From the NCBI RefSeq assembly GCF_001905725.1, contig NZ_LIWB01000005.1, positions 62,001-126,000 on the forward strand: a stretch of 64,000 nt of DNA, written 5' to 3'. Made by a program: the position numbers and the translations under genes. Under the pieces are notes generated by a model. It saw nothing but the letters and a program-made list of their open reading frames with translations, was not told the DNA's origin and searched no databases. Position 1 is the stretch's first letter. Every line of letters starts with the position of its first letter. Of this stretch, positions 9,058 to 17,943 are shown one piece after another. Origin of the DNA: Streptomyces sp. CB02400. GTDB taxonomy: Bacteria; Actinomycetota; Actinomycetes; Streptomycetales; Streptomycetaceae.

Positions 9058-9075
9058 CCCGGTTCGGCAACCGGG
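9058..9075 (-). terminator. short hairpin downstream of the first response regulator
   Basis: CCCGGTT and AACCGGG are separated by CGGC, giving a 7-bp stem 32 nt beyond the stop codon of the leftward response-regulator gene. No T-tract follows, as is common in streptomycetes. Weak evidence. Confidence 0.35.
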
Positions 9076-9106
9076 GCAAGTACGTATGGTGCGAACTCGG
9101 TGCCGA

Positions 9107-9772
9107 TCAACCCGGCGTCACCAGCCGCGCCTCGTACGCGAACACCGCCGCCTGGGTGCGGTCGCGCAGGCCCAGTTTCACCAGGATGCGGCTGACGTGG
9201 GTCTTGATCGTCGACTCGGCGACCACCAGCCGTCCGGCGATCTCCGCGTTGGACAGGCCCTGCGCGATCAGCACCAGCACCTCCGTCTCCCGCTCGGTGA
9301 GGTCGCCGTACGCCGCCTGCGCGGACGGCATCAGGCGCGGGGCCTCGGACAGCTTGGAGAACTCGGTGATCAGGCGCTTGGTGACGGTCGGTGCGAGCAG
9401 CGCCTCGCCGGCCGCGACGACCCGTACGCCGTCGGCGAGCTGGCGGGCGGAGGCGTCCTTGAGGAGGAAGCCGGAGGCGCCCGCGCGCAGTGCCTGGTAG
9501 ACGTACTCGTCGAGGTCGAAGGTGGTCAGCACCAGTACCTTCGCCGCGCCGTCGGCGGCGACGATCTCCCGCGTCGCCTCGATGCCGTTCAGCTCGGGCA
9601 TGCGGATGTCCATGAGGACGACGTCGGGAGCGAGCTCGCGGACCCGCTCCACCGCCTCCCGGCCGTTGACGGCCTCGCCGACGACCTCGATGTCGGGCAT
9701 CGCGCCCAGCAGGACCGAGAAGCCCTCGCGCACCATCATCTGGTCGTCCACGATCAGGACACGGATCGTCAT
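9107..9772 (-). CDS. NarL/FixJ-family response regulator (first paralogue)
   Basis: A 221-residue response regulator. The receiver domain (1-120) has the acidic pocket in VLIVDDQMM, the phosphoacceptor Asp in DVVLMDIRMPE, and the Lys of GFLLKDAS. The C-terminal LuxR-type helix-turn-helix (about 150-215) reads LTERETEVLVLIAQGLSNAEIAGRL and ends KLGLRDRTQAAVFAYE. Its start codon overlaps the stop of the upstream histidine kinase by 4 nt (ATGA), so the pair is coupled. A near-copy of this gene lies about 2.1 kb to the right (11241-11903). Signal and targets are unknown. Confidence 0.95.
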   Translation of the reverse strand: MTIRVLIVDDQMMVREGFSVLLGAMPDIEVVGEAVNGREAVERVRELAPDVVLMDIRMPELNGIEATREIVAADGAAKVLVLTTFDLDEYVYQALRAGASGFLLKDASARQLADGVRVVAAGEALLAPTVTKRLITEFSKLSEAPRLMPSAQAAYGDLTERETEVLVLIAQGLSNAEIAGRLVVAESTIKTHVSRILVKLGLRDRTQAAVFAYEARLVTPG

Positions 9773-11133
9773 GCGTCACCTTCGTTCACCGTGGCGACCG
9801 GCAGGAACACGGCGACCTCGTAGCCTCCGTCGTCCGTCGGTCCTGCCGTCATCTCGCCGTTCAGCATGGTGACCCGCTCGCGCATGCCGGTGATGCCGTG
9901 GCCCGCGCCGGGCGAGGGTTTGATCAGGTTCGGCGCGGGTGCCGGGTCGTTCACGACGCGCACGCCGAGGCCGCCGAGGACGTACCCGATCTCCACGCGG
10001 GCGCTCGCGCCGGGCGCGTGCCGCAGGCTGTTGCTCAGCGCCTCCTGCACGATCCGGTACGCCGACAGCTCCACGCCCTGCGGCAGCTCCCGCACCGCAC
10101 CGGTCACCACCTTCTCCACCCGCAACCCCGCGTCGCGCACATTGACGAGCAGGGCGTCCAGGTCGGCGAGGGTGGGCTGCGGGGCGTCCGGGGCCTCGTA
10201 GTCCTCGGCGCGGACCACGCCGAGGATGCGGCGCAGCTCGGTGAGGGCGGCCACCGCGTTCTCCCGGATGGTGACGAAGGCGCGCTCCAGCTCCGGCGGC
10301 GGGTTCTCCACCCGGTACGGCGCGGCCTCGGCCTGGATGGCGACCACCGACATGTGGTGGGCCACCACGTCGTGCAGCTCGCGGGCGATGGTGGTGCGCT
10401 CCTCCAGCGCCGTGCGCCGGGAACGCTCGTGCGCGGTGACCGTCTGCTGGGCGGTCACCTCCTGCTGGGCGGTGCGGCGGACGTGCCAGAGACAGACCAC
10501 GAGCAGGGCGAACGCGGACGTCACCATCATGGGCGCACTGTTCGTGTAGTAGTACGACCCGCCGAGGACTCCGTCCGAGAGGAAGGCGTACACGCCGGTC
10601 AGGACCCACATCCAGGCGGCGGTGCGGGGCCGGGTGCGCAGCGCCACGACGACCAGCACCGCCAGGTGGCCGACGAACGCGCCGGGCATCCACGGCCAGT
10701 CGCCCTGACCGCTCTTGATCAGCGCGACCACCGGGGTCACCGCCAGGGACAGCCAGAACGCGCCGACCGGCCGGACCAGTGTGGTGAGCACCGGGAGCGC
10801 GCACAGCAGACCGATCAACAGGGCCATCACGTCCCCACCGGGCAGGCCGCTCGACAGCGCACCGGCCATCAGGGCGATCAGCGCCAGCACCCCCACCACC
10901 GCGTGCGGGAGGTGCTGCGCGGCCGACCGCAGCCGGCCGGACAGTCGACGGACGAACGGGCCGTCCGTGCGCCGGGGTGGCAGCGGGCGGTAGGCGAAGG
11001 GGTCGTGGAACAGGTCCTGGCGCAGCCCGCGCAGGGTGCTCCGGGCCGCCTGGTACTCCGGGCTGCGGGTCCCCGCCCCGGCCCCGCGCGGGGCCGCCGG
11101 GGGCTGCTGGTGAGTCGTCTCGGTCACGCTCAC
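9769..11133 (-). CDS. DesK-type sensor histidine kinase (first paralogue)
   Basis: About 454 residues. The N-terminal half has a cytoplasmic leader and about six membrane segments (within residues 70-215). The HisKA_3 dimerisation helix contains the phosphorylated His in ELHDVVAHHMSVVAIQ, and the C-terminal HATPase domain has the N box (EALSNSLRHAPG) and G boxes (GAGHGITGMRERV). This is the DesK/NarX class that pairs with NarL-type regulators. GTG at 11133 is preferred over the in-frame ATG at 11214 because the added 27 residues look non-conserved, though the ribosome site is weak. It overlaps its regulator gene by 4 nt. Confidence 0.9.
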   Translation of the reverse strand: MSVTETTHQQPPAAPRGAGAGTRSPEYQAARSTLRGLRQDLFHDPFAYRPLPPRRTDGPFVRRLSGRLRSAAQHLPHAVVGVLALIALMAGALSSGLPGGDVMALLIGLLCALPVLTTLVRPVGAFWLSLAVTPVVALIKSGQGDWPWMPGAFVGHLAVLVVVALRTRPRTAAWMWVLTGVYAFLSDGVLGGSYYYTNSAPMMVTSAFALLVVCLWHVRRTAQQEVTAQQTVTAHERSRRTALEERTTIARELHDVVAHHMSVVAIQAEAAPYRVENPPPELERAFVTIRENAVAALTELRRILGVVRAEDYEAPDAPQPTLADLDALLVNVRDAGLRVEKVVTGAVRELPQGVELSAYRIVQEALSNSLRHAPGASARVEIGYVLGGLGVRVVNDPAPAPNLIKPSPGAGHGITGMRERVTMLNGEMTAGPTDDGGYEVAVFLPVATVNEGDA

Positions 11134-11240
11134 ACGGTAGGCCGACCGGGTGAGTGCGGTCGTCCCCGCTGAGAGGGGTTCCCGGGCGTCCGTCTCAGGT
11201 ACTACGCGGGCCACGGCGGGTTGCTCCCCCTGTCCCGGGG

Positions 11241-11903
11241 TCAGTATCCCGAGGGACGCACCAGCCCCGACTCGTACGCGAACACCGCCGCCTGGGTGCG
11301 GTCCCGCAGGCCCAGTTTCACCAGGATGCGGCCGACGTGTGTCTTCACGGTCTGCTCGGCCACCACGAGACGTACCGCTATCTCCGCGTTGGACAGGCCC
11401 TGCGCGATCAGCGCGAGCACCTCCGTCTCGCGTTCGGTGAGGTCCCCCACGCGCTGCTTGAGGGGGCTGCGGGGGCGGGCGTCCAGCCGGGAGAACTCGG
11501 CGATCAGCCGGCGGGTGATGCCGGGCGCGAGGAGGGCGTCCCCGGCCGCCACCACCCGTACCGCCTCGGCGAGCTGGTCGGCGGAGGCGTCCTTCAGCAG
11601 GAAGCCGGACGCCCCGGCGCGCAGCGCCTCGTACACGTACTCGTCGAGGTCGAAGGTGGTCAGGACGAGGACCCTGACGTCCGGGGTGGCGGTGGTGATG
11701 AGGGCGGTGGCCTCGATGCCGCCGAGTTCGGGCATGCGGATGTCCATCAGGACGACGTCCGGGGCGAGTTCGGCGACCCGCGCGACCGCGTCCGCTCCGT
11801 TCACCGCCTGGCCGACGACCTCGATGTCGGGCTGCGTGTTCAGCAGCACGGTGAAGCCCTGCCGGACCATCTGCTGGTCGTCGGCGATCAGTACGCGGAT
11901 CAT
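11241..11903 (-). CDS. NarL/FixJ-family response regulator (second paralogue)
   Basis: A 220-residue regulator with the same architecture as 9107-9772: receiver domain with MIRVLIADDQQM, the phosphoacceptor in DVVLMDIRMPE and GFLLKDAS, then a LuxR helix-turn-helix with LTERETEVLALIAQGLSNAEI. Identity with the first paralogue is high, especially in the C-terminal half, where long stretches of DNA are nearly identical. The recognition helix differs (AEQTVKTHVGRILV versus AESTIKTHVSRILV), so targets may overlap but need not coincide. It is the last gene of a leftward four-gene operon and overlaps its kinase by 4 nt. Confidence 0.95.
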   Translation of the reverse strand: MIRVLIADDQQMVRQGFTVLLNTQPDIEVVGQAVNGADAVARVAELAPDVVLMDIRMPELGGIEATALITTATPDVRVLVLTTFDLDEYVYEALRAGASGFLLKDASADQLAEAVRVVAAGDALLAPGITRRLIAEFSRLDARPRSPLKQRVGDLTERETEVLALIAQGLSNAEIAVRLVVAEQTVKTHVGRILVKLGLRDRTQAAVFAYESGLVRPSGY

Positions 11904-13222
11904 GCGGTGCCGTCCTGGGGAGGGGGTTCGGTGGCGGGCGGGGCGGAGGCCGGGAGGTAGGCGTCGACCTTGTAGCCCTTCCCGGCCCAGGGGCCGGCCG
12001 TCAGTCTGCCGCCCAGCATGACGGCCCGTTCCCGCATGCCGAGCAGCCCGTGTCCGGCGCCGGCGGACGGCGGTGCCTCCCGGGTCGGGCCGGTGTTGAC
12101 GACCGTCACCCGCAGCCCCCGCGGATCGTAGGCCAGGGTGACGTGGGCACTCGCGCCGGGCGCGTGCCGCAGCACGTTGCTCAGCGCCTCCTGCACGATC
12201 CTGTACGCCGACAGCTCCACGCCGGGCGGCAGCGGTCGGTGCTCCCCGCTGGTCCCGGTGGTCACGGTCAGTCCGGCGGCGCGGGTGTTCTCCACCAGCG
12301 ATTCGAGACGGTCGAGGGTGGGCTGCGGGGCGTCCGCGCGCTCGCCGGGGGCGGGGTGTTCGGAGCGCAGCACGTCCAGGACGCGGCGCAGCTCGGTCAG
12401 CGCCTCGACGGCGTTCTGCCGGATGCCGGCGAGGTTCTCCCTCAGCTCGTCGGGCGGGTCCTGGACCAGGTGCGGGGCGACCTGCGCCTGGATGGAGATC
12501 ACCGACATGTGGTGGGCGACCACGTCGTGCAGCTCCCGGGCGATCCGGCTGCGTTCCTCCAGGAGGGTGCGGCGGGCGCGTTCCTCGGCGGTGAGGGTGG
12601 TCTGCCGGCCGAGTTCGGCGCGGGCCTCGCGGCGACCGCGCAGGGCGGTGCCGAGGACGATGGCGACGGCGAACAGCATGACGGCGGTCTGGCCGGTGGG
12701 TGAGTAGTTCCACGCCCCCCAGAGGCCCTGGAGCACGTAGGTGAGCAGTCCCGTGACAGCGAGCGCCTCGACGGACACCCGGGTGGGCACGCGCAGGGAG
12801 AGCAGCAACAGCACGAACAGGTGGGCCGCGATCCCCCAGGGGGCCCAAGGCCACGGAAAACCGTCGATCTGACCGGCCATCAGCATGCGGCGCAGCAGGA
12901 CGGCCCCCACCAGCGTGGCGATGAGCGACAACCACAGCGCCGGAACCGGACGCCGCAGCGCGAGGACGGCCGCACCGCTCTGTCCGGCCGCGACCAGCAC
13001 GGAGCCGCCCTGGGGGAGCCTTCCGTACCCCAGGAGTTGGTTCAGGTCGCCGAGGAGGATGAGGAACGCGGCCAGGCACACGAATCCGTGCGGTACCCAG
13101 CGCAGCCACATCGACGGGGGCAGGGGGTCCGAACGCACCGTCAGCAGGTCGTCCCGCAGCACCCCCAGCCACCGCCGGACGAGCTCCACCCCCATGTTCG
13201 CCATGCGGTTCACCCTAGACAT
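11900..13222 (-). CDS. DesK-type sensor histidine kinase (second paralogue)
   Basis: A 440-residue membrane kinase with about six membrane segments in residues 45-200, the phosphorylated His in ELHDVVAHHMSVISIQAQ, an N box (EALSNVLRHAPG) and the G box GAGHGLLGMRERA. It matches the first kinase most closely in the catalytic core and least in the sensing region, so it probably answers a different signal. ATG at 13222 overlaps the upstream acyltransferase stop by 8 nt; ATG 13204 (MANMGVELVRR) is an alternative. It forms one unit with the acyltransferase and hydrolase genes, suggesting an envelope-related role (inference). Confidence 0.92.
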   Translation of the reverse strand: MSRVNRMANMGVELVRRWLGVLRDDLLTVRSDPLPPSMWLRWVPHGFVCLAAFLILLGDLNQLLGYGRLPQGGSVLVAAGQSGAAVLALRRPVPALWLSLIATLVGAVLLRRMLMAGQIDGFPWPWAPWGIAAHLFVLLLLSLRVPTRVSVEALAVTGLLTYVLQGLWGAWNYSPTGQTAVMLFAVAIVLGTALRGRREARAELGRQTTLTAEERARRTLLEERSRIARELHDVVAHHMSVISIQAQVAPHLVQDPPDELRENLAGIRQNAVEALTELRRVLDVLRSEHPAPGERADAPQPTLDRLESLVENTRAAGLTVTTGTSGEHRPLPPGVELSAYRIVQEALSNVLRHAPGASAHVTLAYDPRGLRVTVVNTGPTREAPPSAGAGHGLLGMRERAVMLGGRLTAGPWAGKGYKVDAYLPASAPPATEPPPQDGTA

Positions 13223-14402
13223 GCCGTACGTCCTTCGTCGCCGGCCGGTGGGTGCGGACCACCCGGGACCGCCCGCGTCGCCGCCCGCCCCTGCCCTGCT
13301 CCCACGAGCGGAACGCCGCCCAGCAGACCGTGAGGGCGAGGACGAACACCGGCAGCCACAGCAGCCGGGCGGCGACCCAGCCGAGGCCGTCGGGGACGGT
13401 GTGCAGGCCGGGGAGACGGCCGGCGAGGAGGCCGGTGGCGGTGGTCGCCATGAGGGCGGTCTGGTGCCAGAGGAAGACCGTCATCGCGGAGAGGTTGACC
13501 AGCGCCACCGCCGCCCACGCGACAGGACGCCGCATCGCCGTGCGCAGCCGGTCCCGCAGCAGCAGTGCCAGCCCGCACTGGGCGAGGCCGAAGGTGACGG
13601 CGGCCAGCGTCGGCGGGTTGAGGTTGGAGACCCCGGCGCCCGGGACGCCGACCATCGACGCCGGGTAGCCGGCCCAGGCGACGAGCGCGGCCGTGACGGC
13701 CGTACCGGAGAGGAGAAGGACCCAGCCGGTCCTACGGCGTTCCAGCTCGCCGCGTGTCCAGGCCGCGCCCAGGGTGTACGGCACCAGCCAGCCGGCCGCC
13801 AGGTTCAGCCAGCCGAGCCCGTCGGGGGCGCCGAGGCCGAGGCGGAGCAGGTCGACGTGGAGGACGACGGCGAGCGGCCACAGCGGATGGAGCCGGGCGA
13901 TGAGCGGGGTCGCGGCGGTGAGGGCGGCGAAGACCAGCAGGAACCACATCGGCGACAGGGCCAGCTTCACCAGCGTGCGCACGGTCGCGTACTCGGCGCC
14001 GGAGAGCAGCAGGGCGGTCGCGACGACCGTCCACAGGGTGAGGACGGCGGCGACCGGTGTGAACAGCCGGGCCAGCCGGCCGTGCAGCCAGCGGTGGTAC
14101 GGGATGCCGCGGGCGCGGGCGGAGGCGTACCCGCGGGTCGCCACATGCCCGCCGACCAGGAAGAACACGGCGAGGGTCTGGAACGCCCAGGAGACGGGTG
14201 CCAGCCACGGCAGGTGCTGGAGCGGGCTGGCCGTGTGCAGGGTGCGGCCGTCCGCGACGAGGGCGGTGACCAGCCAGTGGCCGAGGACGACACCGAGGAT
14301 GGCTCCGGCGCGCAGGGCGTCCACGGCACGGTCACGACGGCCGGGGGTGGCGGCGTCGACGCGTCCGGCGGCGTCACGTATCGCGGTGGTGAGGCGGCTC
14401 AT
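13215..14402 (-). CDS. acyltransferase-3-like multi-pass membrane protein
   Basis: A 395-residue protein with about ten membrane segments. The N-terminal part, RDRAVDALRAGAILGVVLGHWLV, carries the RxxxxLRxxAxxxVxxxH arrangement typical of the acyltransferase-3/OafA family, whose members acylate sugars or lipids at the membrane. A later segment, MTVFLWHQTALM, is also family-like. The C-terminus is an Arg-rich cytoplasmic tail. It overlaps the upstream hydrolase gene by 4 nt and the downstream kinase gene by 8 nt. The acyl acceptor is unknown. Confidence 0.82.
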   Translation of the reverse strand: MSRLTTAIRDAAGRVDAATPGRRDRAVDALRAGAILGVVLGHWLVTALVADGRTLHTASPLQHLPWLAPVSWAFQTLAVFFLVGGHVATRGYASARARGIPYHRWLHGRLARLFTPVAAVLTLWTVVATALLLSGAEYATVRTLVKLALSPMWFLLVFAALTAATPLIARLHPLWPLAVVLHVDLLRLGLGAPDGLGWLNLAAGWLVPYTLGAAWTRGELERRRTGWVLLLSGTAVTAALVAWAGYPASMVGVPGAGVSNLNPPTLAAVTFGLAQCGLALLLRDRLRTAMRRPVAWAAVALVNLSAMTVFLWHQTALMATTATGLLAGRLPGLHTVPDGLGWVAARLLWLPVFVLALTVCWAAFRSWEQGRGGRRRGRSRVVRTHRPATKDVRHV

Positions 14403-15364
14403 GAAGTCACCGCCCGGGTCTCGCCGAGGACGATCCGGGTGAGGTTGGCCAGGGAGGTGGAGCCGGGGGCGAAGTAGTCGCTGTGGCCGCCGTCGCCGGC
14501 CGCGAAGACCCGGGCGCCGAAGGCCGGGGAGACGGGGTCGGTGCCGAATCCGACGGTGGTGCCGAGGAGGTCCGCGCTGAGGTGCGGGACGTTCCCGACC
14601 CAGTCGTCGGTGCCCCGGGCGGCCCAGATCCTGGCCCGGGTGCGCAGGCCGGCGGCGGTGTCGGAGCCGGTGCCGGGGCTGCCGAGGAGCGCGATGTCGT
14701 CGACGTCGAGACCGTCGGCGGCCTCGGCGCAGACGACGGAGCCGTAGGAGTGGCAGAGGAGGGAGATGCGGGCACGCTGCCCGGTGACGTCACGCAAGTC
14801 GCTGACGAGCTGCCGCAGTTCGGGGGCGGCTTCCTCCGCCCGGTCGGTGGTGGCGACGGTGGCGCTGACGGTGGCGGGGGTCTCGTAACCGAGCCAGGCC
14901 ACGACGGCGGCCCGCGTACCGAGCCGCTCGTGCAGGGCGAGGGCGGCGGCACGGAACCGCCCGTAGGTGTCGATGCCGGTGTCGGAGCCGGGGACGAGGA
15001 CGGCGACACGGTCGGCGTGCGCGAGATCACCGAACACCTCGGTGACCAGCCCGGCCCCCCGCCCGTCGAAGTCCAGCAACTGCCGCCCGGCCAGCGCACG
15101 ATCGGCCCCGGCCCGCCGCCGGTCCCCGTACTCGGCGGCCATGCGGGCGGCTTCCTCGGCGTTGGCCCGGTTGGCGGCGTAGACCGCGTCGAGGTTCGCC
15201 GCGGAAGGCCCGGCGACCACAGCGGGCGGAGGCGCAGGCACCCGCGCCCGAGCCGCCCCGGCCAGCGGCACGGCAACGGCCCCGGCAACAACCAACGCGA
15301 GCAACCCACGCAAACCCCGCGATCCGCGCGATCCGCGCAACCCCCGCGACCCGCGGGCAGCCAC
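14399..15364 (-). CDS. DUF1023-type alpha/beta hydrolase, exported
   Basis: About 321 residues. An Arg/Gly-rich N-terminus leads into a hydrophobic stretch (LLALVVAGAVAVPLAGAA), which acts as a signal peptide or anchor. The catalytic region resembles the DUF1023 alpha/beta hydrolase family: VAVLVPGSDTGIDTYGRF, nucleophile Ser in LLCHSYGSVV, and a terminal GDGGHSDYF with the probable catalytic His. GTG at 15364 is favoured because GGGGA lies about 7 nt upstream; the open frame runs on to 15562, but that part translates the non-coding repeat at 15377-15508. First gene of the operon with the acyltransferase and the second two-component system. Confidence 0.82.
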   Translation of the reverse strand: MAARGSRGLRGSRGSRGLRGLLALVVAGAVAVPLAGAARARVPAPPPAVVAGPSAANLDAVYAANRANAEEAARMAAEYGDRRRAGADRALAGRQLLDFDGRGAGLVTEVFGDLAHADRVAVLVPGSDTGIDTYGRFRAAALALHERLGTRAAVVAWLGYETPATVSATVATTDRAEEAAPELRQLVSDLRDVTGQRARISLLCHSYGSVVCAEAADGLDVDDIALLGSPGTGSDTAAGLRTRARIWAARGTDDWVGNVPHLSADLLGTTVGFGTDPVSPAFGARVFAAGDGGHSDYFAPGSTSLANLTRIVLGETRAVTS

Positions 15365-15376
15365 TGCCGTTCCCCA

Positions 15377-15508
15377 CGTTCCCGCGGACAGCCACGCGCC
15401 TCGTTCCCGCGTTCCCGCGGACAGCCGCATGCCTCGTTCCCGCGGGCAGTCGTGCCGCTGGGGCGGCACGGGTGGGCGCGACGGCACCCCGCAAGCGCCG
15501 GGCCGCGC
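15377..15508 (+). repeat. dispersed hairpin repeat, copy 1, with a short tandem array
   Basis: Three units of CGTTCCCGCGG(A/G)CAG(C/T)C start at 15377, 15410 and 15435. The last runs into a longer element (to 15508) with the core CGTGCCGC-TGGG-GCGGCACG, a perfect 8-bp hairpin, followed by a GGTGGGCGCG tract and GCCGGGCCGCGC. The same long element occurs twice more near 23.5-23.7 kb. It lies just upstream of the start chosen for the DUF1023 hydrolase. Confidence 0.8.
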
Positions 15509-15712
15509 AACCCCACTCCCGGCCCGCACCCACGCGGGGCACCCCTCACGCTCACGCACCATGATGGCCGTACCCCCCTCCGCCCGCCCATCGGGCTCAC
15601 CGGAAAGGGAAGTTACGGAGCGTCGCGGGTAACCCGCGTCCCACCAGGGGACTCACCTGCGGGGTAGCTCTCAGGTACTAGGGGTATGACCGGGCCGAGG
15701 CCCGACCCAAGC

Positions 15713-16582
15713 TCACCAGGCCAGTTGAGCGATCTCCTCCGCCACCACCGCACACGCGTCCGCCCCCGGGTCGATCAGCGGAAAGTGCCCCACGTCCTCC
15801 AGCAACGTCACCCCCACCACCTCCCCCGCCTTCGCCGCCGCCTCCGCGTACGTCTCGGCGACCGCCTGCGGAACCACGTCATCGGTACGCCCCTGCACCA
15901 GGGTCGTGGCGATCCCGGTGGGCAGCAGCAGCCCGGGATCGGCATGCGGCCGACGCTCGGCGAAGTGATCGTCGCCACCGAGCAACTGCCGCGCCGCGCC
16001 CCCGCACACGCCCAGCTTGTCGGCGACCTCGAAGTCCGCGATCGGCGCGAGGGCGACGACGCCACGCAGCGGCGCGGGCCCGTCCGTCCGCCAGGGGGAA
16101 CCGGCCGGCAGGACGTGCCGCGCGGCGGCCCACAGCGCCAGGTGACCACCGGCCGAGTGACCGGTGAGCACGACCCTCCGCGGGTCGGCCCCCGGCACCT
16201 GCTCCCGTATCAGCCCCGGCAGCGCGTCCATCGCGGCGGCGACGTCGTCGAAGGTGTCGGGCCACCTCCCCGCGACCGGATCACCACCGCCCGACTCCCC
16301 CGCCCCGCGCCGGTATTCGACACTGGCCACGGCGAAACCCCGCCCGGCCAGGAAGGCCGCGAACGGGCTGATGTGGCGCCGGTCGTACGGCGCCCGCCAG
16401 GCACCGCCGTGCAGCACGACCACCACCGGCGCGGGCCCGCCCTCCCCACGCGGCGCGTAGAAGTCGACGATCTGGTCCGGGTCGTCGCCGTAGGCCGCCG
16501 TGGCGTCGGGGTCCACGGGCGGATGGGAGAAGGCCGACTCCTCCTCGGCGGCGGCCCGGGCGGCTGCGACGTCGTCCGTCAT
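15713..16582 (-). CDS. alpha/beta hydrolase, probable kynurenine formamidase
   Basis: A 289-residue esterase-like hydrolase. It has the oxyanion motif HGGAW (in VVVLHGGAWRAP), the nucleophile elbow GHSAGGH, an acidic partner in VQGRTDDVVP and the catalytic His in VGHFPLID. This is the architecture of arylformamidases of the alpha/beta type. It lies 167 nt downstream of kynureninase and tryptophan dioxygenase genes on the same strand. N-formylkynurenine hydrolysis is the only step missing between those two enzymes, so that role is a strong inference, though a general esterase remains possible. It differs from the metal-dependent KynB cyclase-like family, so no symbol is given. Confidence 0.85.
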   Translation of the reverse strand: MTDDVAAARAAAEEESAFSHPPVDPDATAAYGDDPDQIVDFYAPRGEGGPAPVVVVLHGGAWRAPYDRRHISPFAAFLAGRGFAVASVEYRRGAGESGGGDPVAGRWPDTFDDVAAAMDALPGLIREQVPGADPRRVVLTGHSAGGHLALWAAARHVLPAGSPWRTDGPAPLRGVVALAPIADFEVADKLGVCGGAARQLLGGDDHFAERRPHADPGLLLPTGIATTLVQGRTDDVVPQAVAETYAEAAAKAGEVVGVTLLEDVGHFPLIDPGADACAVVAEEIAQLAW

Positions 16583-16749
16583 TGCTCCAACCTCTCAGCG
16601 ACAGAACACGGGTGACGGACCGACGGGAACGCGGCCGTTTGGCCGGGACGGTATCAGCACGCCCACATGCGCCGACATGCGGATGTCACGCTCGGTCAGC
16701 GGGCCCGGGAGGTGACCGCCGTACGACGTCACCCCCCGGCCCCGGGGGG

Positions 16750-17943
16750 CTACGCCAGCACCTCCGCCAGCACCCGCGCCGCCCGCTCCACGTCCGCGAA
16801 GCCGACGTACAGCGGGGTGAAACCGAACCGGAGCACGTCCGGGTGGCGGAAGTCCCCGACCACACCCCGCTCGATCAGCCGCTTCATCACATCCCCGGCG
16901 TCGGCACAGCGCAGGGCGATCTGGCTGCCCCGCTCCCCGTGCGCACGCGGCGTCACGCACTCGACCCTGCCCTCGGGGACGTACGTCCCGACGCACTCCA
17001 GGAAGAAGTCCGTCAGCGCGAGGGACTTGGCGCGCACCGCCTCGACCGTCACCCCGTCCCAGACCTCGAGCGCCGCCTCCAGGGCGAGCATGGAGAGGAT
17101 GTCCGGGGTGCCGACCCGCCCGCGCACCGCGCCCGCCGCCGGCTCGTACCCCGAGCGCATCCCGAAGGGCTCGACGTGCGAGTTCCACCCCGGCAACGGG
17201 GAGTCGAAGCGGTCCTGCAGGTCCGCGCGCACGTACAGGAACGCCGGTGAACCGGGCCCGCCGTTCAGGTACTTGTAGGTGCAGCCGACCGCCAGGTCCA
17301 CGCCGTGCTCGTCCAGGCCGACCGGCAGCGCGCCCGCGCTGTGGCACAGGTCCCAGACCACCACCGCCCCCGCCTCGTGCACGGCGGCCGTCAGCGACGG
17401 CAGGTCGTGCAGCCGGCCGGTGCGGTAGTCGACGTGGTTGAGCAGCACGGCGGCCGTACGGTCACCGAGCGCACCCGGCACCTCGGACGGGGCCACCGGA
17501 CGCAGCGTGCACCCGGTCATCCGGGCCGCCGACTCGGCGATGTAGCCGTCCGTGGGGAAGGTGGTCGCGTCGACCACGATCTCGTCCCGCGCCACGTCGC
17601 CCGCCCGCGCCAGCCGCACCGCGCCCACCAGCGCCTTGAACACATTGACGCTGGTCGAGTCGCCGACCACGATCTGCCCGGCCGCAGCCCCGACCAGCGG
17701 CGCGATCCGGTCACCGATCCGTTCCGGCGCCGTCCACCAGCCGCCCTCGGTCCAGGACCGGATCCGCAGCTCGCCCCACTGCCGGCGCACCACGTCCTCG
17801 ACCCGGCCGGGCACGGCGACGGGCAGCGCGCCCAGCGAGTTGCCGTCGAGGTAGACCACATCGTCGAGGACGAACTCGGCCCGCTTGGCGGCCAGTTCGT
17901 CGGAGGCGTCCAGCTTCTCCGCCTTCGTCGCGAGCTCAGACAT
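16750..17943 (-). CDS. kynU: kynureninase
   Basis: A 397-residue PLP enzyme that cleaves kynurenine to anthranilate and alanine. YLDGNSLGALP near residue 31 and TTFPTDGY are family marks, and the PLP lysine is K224 in CTYKYLNGGPG. DLCHSAGALPVGL (around 198-210) supplies the Asp that contacts the pyridine nitrogen. Start ATG 17943 lies inside the end of the tryptophan dioxygenase gene (8-nt overlap), so translation is coupled. In streptomycetes the pathway feeds anthranilate or kynurenine to antibiotics such as actinomycin or daptomycin-type peptides, or serves catabolism; nothing here decides which. Confidence 0.96.
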   Translation of the reverse strand: MSELATKAEKLDASDELAAKRAEFVLDDVVYLDGNSLGALPVAVPGRVEDVVRRQWGELRIRSWTEGGWWTAPERIGDRIAPLVGAAAGQIVVGDSTSVNVFKALVGAVRLARAGDVARDEIVVDATTFPTDGYIAESAARMTGCTLRPVAPSEVPGALGDRTAAVLLNHVDYRTGRLHDLPSLTAAVHEAGAVVVWDLCHSAGALPVGLDEHGVDLAVGCTYKYLNGGPGSPAFLYVRADLQDRFDSPLPGWNSHVEPFGMRSGYEPAAGAVRGRVGTPDILSMLALEAALEVWDGVTVEAVRAKSLALTDFFLECVGTYVPEGRVECVTPRAHGERGSQIALRCADAGDVMKRLIERGVVGDFRHPDVLRFGFTPLYVGFADVERAARVLAEVLA

